Source: Marinibaculum sp040216765 (GTDB lineage Bacteria > Pseudomonadota > Alphaproteobacteria > Ferrovibrionales > Ferrovibrionaceae). Taken from it: 64,000 nt of DNA. Position numbers and translations under genes: made by a program. Where the stretch lies: NCBI GenBank assembly GCA_040216765.1, contig JAVJON010000012.1, positions 1 through 64,000 on the forward strand. Direction: 5' to 3'. Of this stretch, positions 45,834-54,312 are shown piece by piece (position 1 is the first letter of the stretch; each line of letters begins with the position of its first letter). A model generated the notes under the pieces. It was not told the origin of the DNA and searched no databases. It saw only the letters and a list, made by a program, of their open reading frames with translations.

Positions 45834-46823
45834 TCAGATCAGGTTGGCGATCACCCGGTCGGGCGGGGCATGCCCGTCGACGAAGGTCTTGATGTTGATC
45901 AGCACCTTCTCGCCCATGTCGATCCGGCCCTCCAGGGTGGCCGAGCCCATATGCGGCAGCAGCACCACATTGCCGAGTTCCAGGAGCTTCGGGTTCACCG
46001 CCGGCTCGTGCTCGAACACGTCCAGGCCGGCTCCGGCCAGTTCCTCCTTCCGGAGCTTGCGGGTCAGGGCGTTCTCGTCGATCACCTCGCCGCGCGAGGT
46101 GTTGACGATGTAGGCGCCGCGGTTGATCAGGTCCAGGCGCCGGGCCGACAGCAGATGGTAGGTGGCCGGGGTGTGCGGGCAATTGACCGAGATGATGTCC
46201 ATCCGGGCGAGCATCTGGTCGAGGCTTTCCCAGTAGGTCGCCTCCAGTTCCTCCTCGACCTCCGGCGCGACCCGGTTGCGGTTGTGGTAGTGGATCGACA
46301 GGCCGAACGCCTTGGCGCGCCGCGCCACCGCCTGGCCGATGCGGCCCATGCCGATGATGCCCAGCCGCTTGCCCCAGATCCGCTTGCCCAGCATCCAGGT
46401 GGGCGACCAGCCGCCCCAGTCGCCGCCCCGCAACGCGTTCGCGCCTTCCAGCAGGCGGCGCGGCACCGCAAGAATCAGCGCCATTGTCATGTCGGCGGTG
46501 TCTTCGGTCAGCACGCCCGGCGTGTTGGTCACGGTGATGCCCCGGGCCCGCGCCGCGGCCAGGTCGATATGGTCGACGCCGGTGCCGAAACTGGCAATCA
46601 GCCTGAGGTTCGGATTGGCCTGGGCCAGGACGCCGGTATCGATCCGGTCGGTGACGGTCGGCACCAGGACATCGGCGGTCTTCACCGCCGCGGCCAGTTC
46701 GGCCTGCGACAGCGGATGATCGTCGACATTCAGGCGCGTATCGAACAGTTCCATCATGCGGGTCTCGATGGAGTCCGGCAGCTTCCGGGTGACGATCACC
46801 AGAGGCTTCTTGGAAGACGCCAT
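45834..46823 (-). CDS. D-2-hydroxyacid dehydrogenase (glyoxylate/hydroxypyruvate reductase type)
   Basis: The 329-residue NAD(P)-dependent enzyme has the split Rossmann fold of this superfamily. The cofactor loop is GMGRIGQAVARRAKAFG, the catalytic Arg is in NTSRGE, the Glu in LDVFEHEP and the His in LLPHMGS. The sequence best resembles glyoxylate reductase or hydroxypyruvate reductase. It is convergent with moeB (27-nt gap) and divergent from the SH3 protein. The exact substrate is not determined by sequence. Confidence 0.9.
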   Translation of the reverse strand: MASSKKPLVIVTRKLPDSIETRMMELFDTRLNVDDHPLSQAELAAAVKTADVLVPTVTDRIDTGVLAQANPNLRLIASFGTGVDHIDLAAARARGITVTNTPGVLTEDTADMTMALILAVPRRLLEGANALRGGDWGGWSPTWMLGKRIWGKRLGIIGMGRIGQAVARRAKAFGLSIHYHNRNRVAPEVEEELEATYWESLDQMLARMDIISVNCPHTPATYHLLSARRLDLINRGAYIVNTSRGEVIDENALTRKLRKEELAGAGLDVFEHEPAVNPKLLELGNVVLLPHMGSATLEGRIDMGEKVLINIKTFVDGHAPPDRVIANLI

Positions 46824-47181
46824 GATTTCGATGTCCTTCGGCCGCTACTTGTCGTTCCCGCCTTCCCCCGGACCGCCATCGCCACGCCACGCCGCCGGGG
46901 CGGCGGCGCGACGCCAAAGCTGTCGATTCGTAATGCCATGCGCCTGGGATCGCAGCCCCGGCCCGCCGCATCCGATTTCCGGCGAAGCCGGCGCGGCGCC
47001 ACGACCCGGTTGGGGTTAGCGTTCTCCTAGCAGATCGGTGCCGGGGCGACAATTGATCCGCGCCGGCCGCAAATCCCCATCCCGGATCCTGGCGCTTGAC
47101 CGCGCCGGGACGGCGGGATACCAGCGCAACGGGTGCGGGGGCTGCAGGCGGCAGGACAGGGCAGCGAGGTATGGAGCTGCG
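46824..47181. other. Divergent promoter region
   Basis: No gene is supported in these 358 bases between the 2-hydroxyacid dehydrogenase and the SH3 protein. The best plus-strand promoter guess is TTGACC at 47096-47101 followed by a weak -10 near 47118-47124. Nothing convincing was seen on the minus strand. Confidence 0.35.
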
Positions 47182-47793
47182 ATGACGAGGGCTGCGACAG
47201 GCGGTGCCGCAAGGGCGGCGGCCGGGCCGGGTAGGTCGCCCGCGGGCGATGGCAGGCGGCGCGGCAGGATCACCGTATCCGGAGCCATTGCCGCCTGGCT
47301 TCTCGCCGCCATCGTGCTGGCCGGCGGCTGGCCGCCAGGGGTCGCGGTGCAGGTCGCCGCAGGCGCTGCCGCCACCACCGGGCCGGTCACCGGCCGTGCC
47401 CTGCCGCGTTTCGCCAGCCTCGCCTCGGCCCGGGTCAACGCCCGTGCCGGCCCGGGTGTGGAATATCCGATCCGCTGGACCTATCAACGCCGCTTCCTGC
47501 CGGTCCTGATCGTTGCCGAATCGCAGAACTGGCGGAAGATCCGCGACCATGACGGCGACGAATCCTGGGTGCATCACGCCCTGCTGTCGGGTCGCCGCTC
47601 CTTCCTGATCGAAGGCCGGATCGTATTGCTGCGATCGGAGCCCCATGCCGAGGCGCCGCCCCTGCTGCGGGCGGAACCCGGCGTCATGGGAGAGCTGGAG
47701 GGCTGCGACGACACCTGGTGCAGGGTCGTCCTGGCGGACCGCAAAGGCTACCTGCCGCGCGACAGGATCTGGGGCGTCACCGCCGACGAATAG
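47182..47793 (+). CDS. SH3-domain periplasmic protein (DUF1058-like)
   Basis: The 203-residue protein has an N-terminal signal/anchor (about 33-58) after a basic Gly-rich region, then two bacterial SH3 repeats. The first starts FASLASARVNARAGPGVEYPI and contains WRKIRDHDGDESWVH; the second is RSEPHAEAPPLL to KGYLPRDRIWG. Such modules bind peptidoglycan or proteins in the periplasm. ATG at 47182 is used because upstream in-frame codons lack a hydrophobic continuation. It is convergent with the DUF3501 gene (18-nt gap). Confidence 0.82.
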   Translation: MTRAATGGAARAAAGPGRSPAGDGRRRGRITVSGAIAAWLLAAIVLAGGWPPGVAVQVAAGAAATTGPVTGRALPRFASLASARVNARAGPGVEYPIRWTYQRRFLPVLIVAESQNWRKIRDHDGDESWVHHALLSGRRSFLIEGRIVLLRSEPHAEAPPLLRAEPGVMGELEGCDDTWCRVVLADRKGYLPRDRIWGVTADE

Positions 47794-47811
47794 CCGGCGG
47801 CCACAGCCGCG

Positions 47812-48396
47812 TCAGTCGAAATCCGCAGCCAGGGCCTCGCGCACGGCGGGCGCGATGACGGCGATATGGCCGTAATGCGCATGGTCGATCGCAAGCAGCA
47901 CCGGCGCACCGCCCTTGCGGAACGCCGCCACCGCCGCCTCGTCGAACGGGAAGCGCATGAAATGCACCGACGAGGTCTTGCCGTCCGCCTTGGTGCGTTC
48001 GACATCCTCCTCCGGCACGGCCTGCACCGCGGTCTCGCCGATCCGGATGCTGATGGCCCGTTCCACGCCGCCGAGTTCCCGCAGCACCCGGTCGCGGCGG
48101 ACGGAATCGTCGATCTCCAGCATCATCGTCGCCACCAGCTCGCGGCCATTGGGCACCAGCGGCGAATAGGCCTGAAGCTCGTCGGCGATCTGCTCCTCGC
48201 CGCCCTTCTCGATGCGCAGCATCTCGTGGATCTGCCACCACATCGTGTCGTAGTTCTCGAAATAGAACATGGCGTAGGGCCCGACCTCGATCCGCCGCAG
48301 CCGCTTCTTTGCGATCAGGTCGGAGCGGCGCTCCTTGCGCACCTTCTCGAACGCCTCGGGCGACAGGATGTCCGCCCGCGTGATCTCGTGTTTCAT
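47812..48396 (-). CDS. DUF3501 family protein
   Basis: The 194-residue protein begins MKHEITRADILSPEAFEKVR and contains the family motifs RRIEVGPYAMFYFEN, IHEMLRIEKGG, YSPLVPNGRELVATMMLEID and the C-terminal IDHAHYGHIAVI with conserved His/Asp. No membrane segment or signal peptide is present. Function is unknown. It follows the Fe-S oxidoreductase gene (57-nt gap) in a group with rubrerythrin and Irr that I recall as recurrent in alphaproteobacteria, which suggests a role in iron or peroxide handling. Confidence 0.9.
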   Translation of the reverse strand: MKHEITRADILSPEAFEKVRKERRSDLIAKKRLRRIEVGPYAMFYFENYDTMWWQIHEMLRIEKGGEEQIADELQAYSPLVPNGRELVATMMLEIDDSVRRDRVLRELGGVERAISIRIGETAVQAVPEEDVERTKADGKTSSVHFMRFPFDEAAVAAFRKGGAPVLLAIDHAHYGHIAVIAPAVREALAADFD

Positions 48397-48453
48397 CGAT
48401 CGGTCCTTTCCGCGCCGCGGCAGATGCCGGCGGCGGCGTCACCCGGCTTCGGC

Positions 48454-49794
48454 TCAGCGCAGGCCATAGGCCTTCGCGAACAACTCGATCGGGTGGTTGG
48501 ATTCCCTGACCGGCGAGGGCCCGTCGCCCAGCCGGTCGATTCCCTGGATGATGTGCATGCCCGCCAGCGGGCATTCCGAGGCGATATAGGCCGCCTCCGC
48601 CTTCTTCGCCTGCCGCGCCACCGGCTTGCCGACCTTCAGCGCCACCTCGAAGAATTCCTTCTTCACGCCCCATGACCCGCCATGGCCCGAGCAGCGCTCG
48701 ATCACGTCCAGCTTGGCGTCCGGGATCAGGCGCAGCATCTCGGCCGCCTTGGCGCCCATGTTCTGGGCGCGGGCATGACAGGCCAGGTGCAGCGCCACCT
48801 TGCCGTCCAGCGGCTGCAGGCCGTCGGCCAGGCCCTCCTTCTTGGCGATGTCCACGACATATTCCGTGACGTCGCGCGTCGCCGCCGACAGCTTCCGGAC
48901 CATCTCGTCGTCCGGCAGGATCAGCGGCCATTCGAATTTCAGCATCAGTGCGCAGGACGGCACCAGGGCGACGATGTCAAAGCCCTGCTCCACCAGCGGA
49001 ACGAGGGCGCGGCTGACCTCCCGCGCATGGGCGGCGACCCGCTCCAGGTCGCCCTGCTCCAGATGCGGCATGCCGCAGCAGCGCGGATATTCCACCCGGG
49101 TCTCCACGCCGTTGCGCGCCAGGACGGCCTGCGTCGCGGTGCCGATAGCGGGGTTGTTGTAGTTCGCGAAACAGGTCGCATAGAGCACGGCCTTGCGTCC
49201 GAAAGCCGGCGCTTTGCGATTCACCTCGGGCGGCGCTGCGGTCGCGCGCGCCTTGAACGTCCGGCCATGAAACTTCGGCAGCGCCGCCTCGCGATGCACG
49301 TCGAGCGCCTTTTCCATCGCCGGCCGGGTCACGCCATTGCCTTCGCGGTTCGCCCAGTTCGCCAAGGCCGGGACCATGCCGGCAAGCCGCCCGTTCCGGT
49401 CGGTCTCCGTCAGCTGCCGGTCGGCAAAGCCGCTGCCATGCGCCTTGAAGGCCGCATAGCGGTACCGCAGCATCAGGTGGGGGAAGTCGAGGTTGAATTC
49501 GTGCGGCGGCACATAGGGGCATTTGGTCATGAAGCAGAGGTCGCAGAGGGTGCAGGCGTCGACCACCGGCTTGAAGGCATCCGAACTGACGGAATCGAGC
49601 TCGCCGCTCTCCGATTCGTCGATCAGGTCGAACAGGCGGGGAAAGCTGTCGCACAGATTGAAACAGCGCCGGCAGCCGTGGCAGATGTCGAAGACCCGTC
49701 GCAGCTCCTCGTCCAGCTTTGCAGGATCGGTGAAATCGGGATCGTCCCACGCAAGCGGATGACGGGTCGGCGCGTCCAGGCTGCCTTCAGACAT
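48454..49794 (-). CDS. Heterodisulfide-reductase/glycolate-oxidase-F-like Fe-S protein
   Basis: The 446-residue protein has two 4Fe-4S binding clusters (CHGCRRCFNLC at about 38-48; CTLCDLCFMTKCP at about 82-94). Two CCG (DUF3390/HdrD) domains follow, with CCGMPHLEQGD and CSGHGGSWG. This is the architecture of GlcF/HdrD-type electron-transfer subunits, but no flavoprotein partner is adjacent. It probably moves electrons between membrane or cytosolic carriers and a dedicated partner, perhaps the neighbouring rubrerythrin; that link is inference. DUF3501 follows on the same strand. Confidence 0.9.
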   Translation of the reverse strand: MSEGSLDAPTRHPLAWDDPDFTDPAKLDEELRRVFDICHGCRRCFNLCDSFPRLFDLIDESESGELDSVSSDAFKPVVDACTLCDLCFMTKCPYVPPHEFNLDFPHLMLRYRYAAFKAHGSGFADRQLTETDRNGRLAGMVPALANWANREGNGVTRPAMEKALDVHREAALPKFHGRTFKARATAAPPEVNRKAPAFGRKAVLYATCFANYNNPAIGTATQAVLARNGVETRVEYPRCCGMPHLEQGDLERVAAHAREVSRALVPLVEQGFDIVALVPSCALMLKFEWPLILPDDEMVRKLSAATRDVTEYVVDIAKKEGLADGLQPLDGKVALHLACHARAQNMGAKAAEMLRLIPDAKLDVIERCSGHGGSWGVKKEFFEVALKVGKPVARQAKKAEAAYIASECPLAGMHIIQGIDRLGDGPSPVRESNHPIELFAKAYGLR

Positions 49795-50057
49795 GACGCG
49801 ATCTCCTTCAGGATCCGATTTTTGCTTTTTGTCCCGGCCGCTGGCGCCCTGCCCATCGGTGCCCGGCCCCAACGATACCCGGCCACTGTGCGAGGTCGGG
49901 CACGGAAAGCCAACCGGGGAACTGTCACGGGGATTTCATGCGGCGCGCCGACGGCAGGCATGGCGGCGCGCAGGGCGCCGTCGCGGGGCCAGCCGCCGCC
50001 GGAACGATGCCGGCCGCAACTGGCCCCGCGGAACGCCTGTCCGACAGTGCCGTCGGA

Positions 50058-50471
50058 TCAGAGGGTGTCGAGCGCCTTCTGGAAACGCCCGGCATGGCTC
50101 TTCTCGGCCTTGGCCAGGGTCTCGAACCAGTCGGCGATCTCGTCGAAGCCTTCCTCGCGCGCGGTCCGCGCCATGCCCGGATACATGTCCGTATATTCGT
50201 GGGTCTCGCCCGCGATGGCGGCCTTCAGGTTGGCAGAGGTCTCGCCGATCGGCTCGCCCGTCGCCGGGTCGCCGACTTCGGCCAGGAATTCCAGATGGCC
50301 GTGCGCATGGCCGGTCTCGCCTTCAGCGGTCGACCGGAACACCGCCGCCACATCGTTGAAGCCTTCGACATCGGCCTTCTGGGCGAAATACAGATAGCGG
50401 CGGTTCGCCTGGCTCTCGCCGGCAAAAGCTTCCTTGAGGTTGTCGTGGGTCTTGGTGCCCGAAAGTGCCAT
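50058..50471 (-). CDS. Rubrerythrin-type diiron protein lacking the rubredoxin domain
   Basis: The 137-residue four-helix protein has the diiron ligands of rubrerythrins: GESQANRRY (Glu), EGETGHAHGH (Glu and His), ETHEYTDMYP and AKAEKSHAGRF (Glu and His). The C-terminal rubredoxin module with CxxC pairs is absent, as in sulerythrin-type proteins, so another electron donor is needed. Rubrerythrins reduce peroxide. The following Fe-S oxidoreductase gene is a plausible donor. An Irr-box-like site and promoter lie 160-220 nt upstream. Confidence 0.92.
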   Translation of the reverse strand: MALSGTKTHDNLKEAFAGESQANRRYLYFAQKADVEGFNDVAAVFRSTAEGETGHAHGHLEFLAEVGDPATGEPIGETSANLKAAIAGETHEYTDMYPGMARTAREEGFDEIADWFETLAKAEKSHAGRFQKALDTL

Positions 50472-50632
50472 GATTCTCTCCTCCATTGATCCGCACACCG
50501 GCGCCGGCAGGGTTCCCCGCCCGGCCGTCGGTGCTGCTGCCGGCAGACGGATCCGCCGGTGACGAAAGGCCTGTCTGCCGCGGCGCTCGACACGCAAGCG
50601 CCGGATGCCGCCGACAGGGCTTTCTGCCCGTT

Positions 50633-50661
50633 GATATGGCAACAGGCGCCGGACGGGTCAA
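50633..50661 (-). promoter_or_regulatory. Candidate promoter of the rubrerythrin operon
   Basis: On the minus strand, TTGACC (50661-50656), 17 nt, then CATATC (50638-50633). The -35 is near-consensus and the -10 weaker. It precedes rubrerythrin, the Fe-S oxidoreductase and DUF3501. The iron-box-like element lies directly upstream. Confidence 0.5.
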
Positions 50662-50673
50662 TAGTCTGGAAGA

Positions 50674-50697
50674 GTTCTAAATGTGCGAATGATTCGC
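50674..50697. promoter_or_regulatory. Irr-box-like element and palindrome
   Basis: GTTCTAAA (50674-50681; TTTAGAAC on the minus strand) matches one half of the iron control element bound by Irr. It abuts a perfect palindrome GCGAAT-G-ATTCGC (50685-50697). The pair lies 13-36 nt upstream of the promoter -35, immediately after irr, so Irr or another iron-responsive factor may control rubrerythrin. The second half of the classical box is not intact. Confidence 0.4.
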
Positions 50698-50720
50698 GCT
50701 GCCAGGCGCCGGGCCTGGCG

Positions 50721-51146
50721 CTATCCGCGGGCAGGCTTGCGCAGGCGGATCACCACGTCGATGCGGTTCAGGTCGGTGCCCTCCGGGGCATCGGGCAGGC
50801 GATCGAACGCCACCTGGTCCGCATCGATATCCACGAGCCGGCCGGTATCCTCGAAATAGAAATGGTGATGGTCGGCCGTATTGGTATCGAAATAACTGCG
50901 CCCCTGGGCCACCACGACCTGGCGCAGCAGGCCGGCCTCGGTGAACTGGTGCAACGTGTTGTAGACGGTGGCCAGAGAGACCGCGATGCCGATCGCGTCG
51001 GCCTCGGCATGAAGCGCCTCCGCCGTCACATGCCGTGGCCCCTGCTGCAGCAGAAGCTGCGCCAATGCCACGCGCTGACGGGTCGGGCGCAGGCCGACCC
51101 GGCGCAGCGCCGCCGTCAGATCTCGATCCTGGAGATTTGTATCCAT
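50721..51146 (-). CDS. irr: Iron response regulator Irr (Fur family)
   Basis: The 141-residue Fur-superfamily regulator has winged-helix region RRVGLRPTRQRVALAQLL with the recognition part VSLATVYNTLHQFTEAGLL, and the dimerisation/metal region DTNTADHHHFYFEDTGRLVDI. The triple-His motif is characteristic of Irr, which in rhizobia responds to haem made under sufficient iron. The N-terminal GCPWH haem motif of Bradyrhizobium Irr is absent, so the signal may differ. Irr next to fabA is conserved in alphaproteobacteria. ATG at 51146 gives the family length. Confidence 0.9.
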   Translation of the reverse strand: MDTNLQDRDLTAALRRVGLRPTRQRVALAQLLLQQGPRHVTAEALHAEADAIGIAVSLATVYNTLHQFTEAGLLRQVVVAQGRSYFDTNTADHHHFYFEDTGRLVDIDADQVAFDRLPDAPEGTDLNRIDVVIRLRKPARG

Positions 51147-51537
51147 GTCCCACCATATAGGACGGCAAGGCCCGGCTTGAAGAGCCGGCCGGGCAGAGAT
51201 CCCGTGCGATGCCGGCAGGCGCCGCCCGCCGGGCAGGCGACCGAGACCGGCGCCTGCCGGCCCGACCCTGGCTTGACAGTGCCGCGCCGGCACGCCCTAT
51301 AGTGCGATTAGTCGGGACGCGGCGGCATTGCAAGACCGTGGGCCGGTTTCGCCATGCCTGACGCGACCCAGCGGCTGCAGGTTGCGGGCCGGATCCCTGC
51401 AATGCCGCGGTCGTTGCCACCATCACCATCGGGCCTGCTCCCGGGCCCGGTCCGCCGGAGGCTTCGGCGAATCGGACCCTCCAGGAACGCTGCCCAATAC
51501 CACTCCCATCGATGGGAAGAGCCAGTCGGGAAGCTGC
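51147..51537. other. irr-fabA intergenic control region
   Basis: No gene is supported in these 391 bases. They carry the fabA promoter and its internal palindrome (listed separately). On the minus strand a TATATG-like -10 at 51158-51153 lies only about 7 nt from the irr start codon, so irr might have a very short leader; a -35 for it is not clear. Confidence 0.45.
51273..51303 (+). promoter_or_regulatory. fabA-fabB-fabI promoter with spacer palindrome
   Basis: TTGACA (51273-51278) and TATAGT (51298-51303) are strong hexamers with a 19-nt spacer; an 18-nt spacing fits with CTATAG. Inside the spacer lies the perfect inverted repeat GTGCCG-CGC-CGGCAC (51279-51293), ideally placed for a repressor or a DNA-twisting activator. 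It lies about 235 nt upstream of fabA. Confidence 0.6.
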
Positions 51538-52059
51538 ATGTCCAACGCCTCGCAACAGACCAGTTTCACCTATGACGACCTGATTGCGTGCGCGCACGGA
51601 AAGCTGTTCGGCGAAGGCAATGCCCAGTTGCCGCTGCCGCCGATGCTGATGTTCGACAGGATCACACGGATTTCCGACACCGGCGGCGCCTTCGACAAGG
51701 GCGAGGTGGTTGCGGAACTGGATATCAAACCCGACCTCTGGTTCTTCAACTGTCATTTCGAGCGCGACCCGGTGATGCCCGGTTGCCTGGGTCTGGATGC
51801 GATGTGGCAGCTCTGCGGTTTCTTCCTCGGCTGGATCAAGGCGCCGGGCCGCGGGCGTGCGCTGGGCCTGGGGGAGGTCAAGCTGCGCGGCCAGATCCTG
51901 CCGAGCGTCAAGAAGGTGACCTATCAGGTCGATATCAAGCGCGTGATTCTGCGCAAGCTGAAACTGGGCATTGCCGACGGCGTGGTGAAGGCCGACGGTG
52001 AAACGGTCTATGAGGCCAAGGATATGCGTGTCGGCGTGTTCAGCGCCGACGAAAGCTGA
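51538..52059 (+). CDS. fabA: 3-hydroxydecanoyl-ACP dehydratase/isomerase FabA
   Basis: The 173-residue hot-dog-fold enzyme introduces the double bond in unsaturated fatty acid synthesis by dehydration and isomerisation. The active-site His is in FNCHFERDPVMPGCLGLD and the catalytic Asp in LGLDAMWQ, as in E. coli FabA. A GGAAG ribosome binding site precedes the ATG. fabB follows after 18 nt. The gene is divergent from irr, and the promoter upstream has a palindrome in its spacer. Confidence 0.96.
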   Translation: MSNASQQTSFTYDDLIACAHGKLFGEGNAQLPLPPMLMFDRITRISDTGGAFDKGEVVAELDIKPDLWFFNCHFERDPVMPGCLGLDAMWQLCGFFLGWIKAPGRGRALGLGEVKLRGQILPSVKKVTYQVDIKRVILRKLKLGIADGVVKADGETVYEAKDMRVGVFSADES

Positions 52060-52077
52060 AACAAGGGACAGCATGCC

Positions 52078-53295
52078 ATGCGTCGAGTGGTGGTTACCGG
52101 TCTCGGCGTCGTCTCCAGCATCGGAAACAATGCGCAGGAGGTGATCGCCGCCCTGCGCGAGGGCAGGTCCGGCATCTCCTTCGCGCAGGAGTACAAGGAG
52201 CTGGGCTTTCGCAGCCAGGTCTTTGGCAACGTCAAGATCGATCTCGAAAGCGCGATCGACCGGCGGCAGCGCCGGTTCATGGGCGATGGCGCCGCGTACA
52301 ATTACCTGGCCATGCAGCAGGCCATTGCCGATTCCGGCCTGGAGCCGGACGAGGTCTCGCATCCGCGCACCGGGCTGATCATGGGCTCCGGCGGGCCCTC
52401 GACCCGGAATCTTCTGCTGGCGGCGGACATCACGCGGGACAAGGGCCCCCGCAAGATCGGGCCCTTCATGGTGCCGCGTGCGATGTCCTCGACGAACTCC
52501 GCGACCTTGTCGACCGCGTTCAAGATCAAGGGGCCGAGCTATTCCATCTCTTCGGCCTGCGCGACCTCGGCCCATTGCATCGGCAATGCGGCGGAGCTGA
52601 TCCAGTGGGGCAAGCAGGACATCATGTTCGCCGGCGGCGGTGAGGAACTGGACTGGACCCTGTCGGTGCTGTTCGACGCCATGCCGGCCATGTCGACGGG
52701 CTTCAACGAGACGCCTGAGCGTGCGTCCCGTGCCTATGACCGCGACCGCGACGGCTTCGTGATCGCCGGCGGCGGGGGCGTCCTGGTGCTGGAGGAACGC
52801 GACCGTGCGATCGCGCGGGGCGCCCATATCTATGCCGAGCTCGTCGGCTATGGCGCGACCTCCGACGGCCACGATATGGTGCAGCCTTCCGGCGAGGGCG
52901 GCATGCGCTGCATGCAGATGGCGATCGAGGGAGTCGAGGGGCCGATCGACTATATCAATACCCACGGGACCTCCACACCGATCGGCGATACGGTGGAGAT
53001 CGACGCGATCCGCAAGGTGTTCGGCGACCGGATCCCGCATATCGCCTCGACGAAATCGCAGACGGGGCATTCGCTCGGCGCGGCCGGCGCGCAGGAAGCG
53101 ATCTTCTGCCTGTTGATGATGCAGAACGATTTCATCGGCGAATCGATCAATATCGAGACTCTCGACGATGCGTTCGCCGATGTTCCTATCGTCCGTCAGC
53201 GCATCGACAATGCCGGGGTGAACACGGTGCTGTCGAACTCGTTCGGCTTCGGCGGCACCAACGCCTGCCTGGTCTTCCAGCGACACCATGCCTGA
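52078..53295 (+). CDS. fabB: 3-oxoacyl-ACP synthase I FabB
   Basis: The 405-residue condensing enzyme has the Cys-His-His triad: SACATSAHCIG (Cys, about 162), NTHGTSTPIGD (His, about 300) and SQTGHSLGAAGAQEA (His, about 335). It elongates cis-3-decenoyl-ACP made by FabA. It is in an operon with fabA (18 nt) and fabI (101 nt downstream). Sequence and context favour FabB over FabF. Confidence 0.95.
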   Translation: MRRVVVTGLGVVSSIGNNAQEVIAALREGRSGISFAQEYKELGFRSQVFGNVKIDLESAIDRRQRRFMGDGAAYNYLAMQQAIADSGLEPDEVSHPRTGLIMGSGGPSTRNLLLAADITRDKGPRKIGPFMVPRAMSSTNSATLSTAFKIKGPSYSISSACATSAHCIGNAAELIQWGKQDIMFAGGGEELDWTLSVLFDAMPAMSTGFNETPERASRAYDRDRDGFVIAGGGGVLVLEERDRAIARGAHIYAELVGYGATSDGHDMVQPSGEGGMRCMQMAIEGVEGPIDYINTHGTSTPIGDTVEIDAIRKVFGDRIPHIASTKSQTGHSLGAAGAQEAIFCLLMMQNDFIGESINIETLDDAFADVPIVRQRIDNAGVNTVLSNSFGFGGTNACLVFQRHHA

Positions 53296-53396
53296 GGTGC
53301 CGCGCGGGCGTCGCGGCAGCAGGGGGCCACAATGACCGAGCGAGCAGGCGCCGCCTTCGACAGGGCGGCACCGGCGCGGGGGGAGCGACTGCAGTC

Positions 53397-54281
53397 ATGA
53401 CGGAAGAGCAGACACCGCCGGCGCAGGCCGCGGCAGGCGTGCCCGATGCGTTGCGGGGCCTGATGGCGGGCAAGCGCGGGGTGGTGATGGGGATCGCCAA
53501 CGATCATTCCATTGCCTATGGCATCGCGGCGGCGCTCAGGGCGCATGGCGCCGAACTGGCGATCACCTACCAGGCAAGCGCCTTCGAGCGGCGCGTGCGG
53601 CCCCTGGCGGAAGCGCTGGGCAGCAACCTGATCCTGCCCTGCGACGTTGCCGACCCCGACAGCATCGCCGAGGCCTTTGCCGAGATCGGCCGCCGCTGGG
53701 GCCGCCTGGACTTCCTGGTCCATGCCATCGCGTTTTCCGACAAGGGCGAGTTGAAGGGCCCCTATATCGAGACCAGCCGCGCCAATTTCCTGCGGACCCT
53801 GGACATCTCCTGCTATTCGTTCACGGATGCGGCGCGCCACGCCTCGGGCCTGATGGACCAGGGCGGCGCGCTGCTGACCCTGACCTATGCCGGGTCCTAT
53901 CGGGTGATGCCGCGCTACAACGTGATGGGTGTTGCCAAGGCGGCGCTGGAAGCCAGCGTCCGCTACCTGGCCGCGGACCTGGGCCCCCGCGCGATCCGGG
54001 TCAACGCGATCTCCGCCGGCCCGATGCGCACCCTTGCCGGCTCTGCCGTGGGCGCGGCCCGCTATGTCTATCGCTACAGCCGCGACAACGCCCCGTTGCG
54101 GCGCAACGTGCAGCTGTCCGACGTCGGCGGTGCCGGGCTCTATTTCCTGAGCGACCTGTCCGCCGGCGTAACCGGCGAGGTCCATCACGTCGATTCCGGC
54201 TTCAACATCGTCGGCATGCCCGAGAGCGACCCGGCCGCGGTCGTGCTGCGCACCAACGGGTCCGAAACCGCAACCGACTGA
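53397..54281 (+). CDS. fabI: Enoyl-ACP reductase FabI
   Basis: The 294-residue SDR enzyme reduces enoyl-ACP with NAD(P)H. The cofactor-binding start is GVVMGIANDHSIAYGIAAAL. The catalytic pair lies in RYNVMGVAKAAL (Tyr, six residues, Lys), with an upstream LTYAGSYR. The first 25 residues are an Ala/Pro extension. GGGGGAG lies upstream of ATG 53397. It is the last gene of the fabA-fabB-fabI operon, ending at a strong hairpin. Confidence 0.95.
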   Translation: MTEEQTPPAQAAAGVPDALRGLMAGKRGVVMGIANDHSIAYGIAAALRAHGAELAITYQASAFERRVRPLAEALGSNLILPCDVADPDSIAEAFAEIGRRWGRLDFLVHAIAFSDKGELKGPYIETSRANFLRTLDISCYSFTDAARHASGLMDQGGALLTLTYAGSYRVMPRYNVMGVAKAALEASVRYLAADLGPRAIRVNAISAGPMRTLAGSAVGAARYVYRYSRDNAPLRRNVQLSDVGGAGLYFLSDLSAGVTGEVHHVDSGFNIVGMPESDPAAVVLRTNGSETATD

Positions 54282-54312
54282 GCCTGCCGGGCCTTCCCGT
54301 CAAAGCGAAGAC

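Noticed and set aside
47096..47124. Promoter for the SH3 protein gene
   Set aside because: A TTGACC hexamer is present but no acceptable -10 follows at 16-18 nt; mentioned only in the spacer entry.
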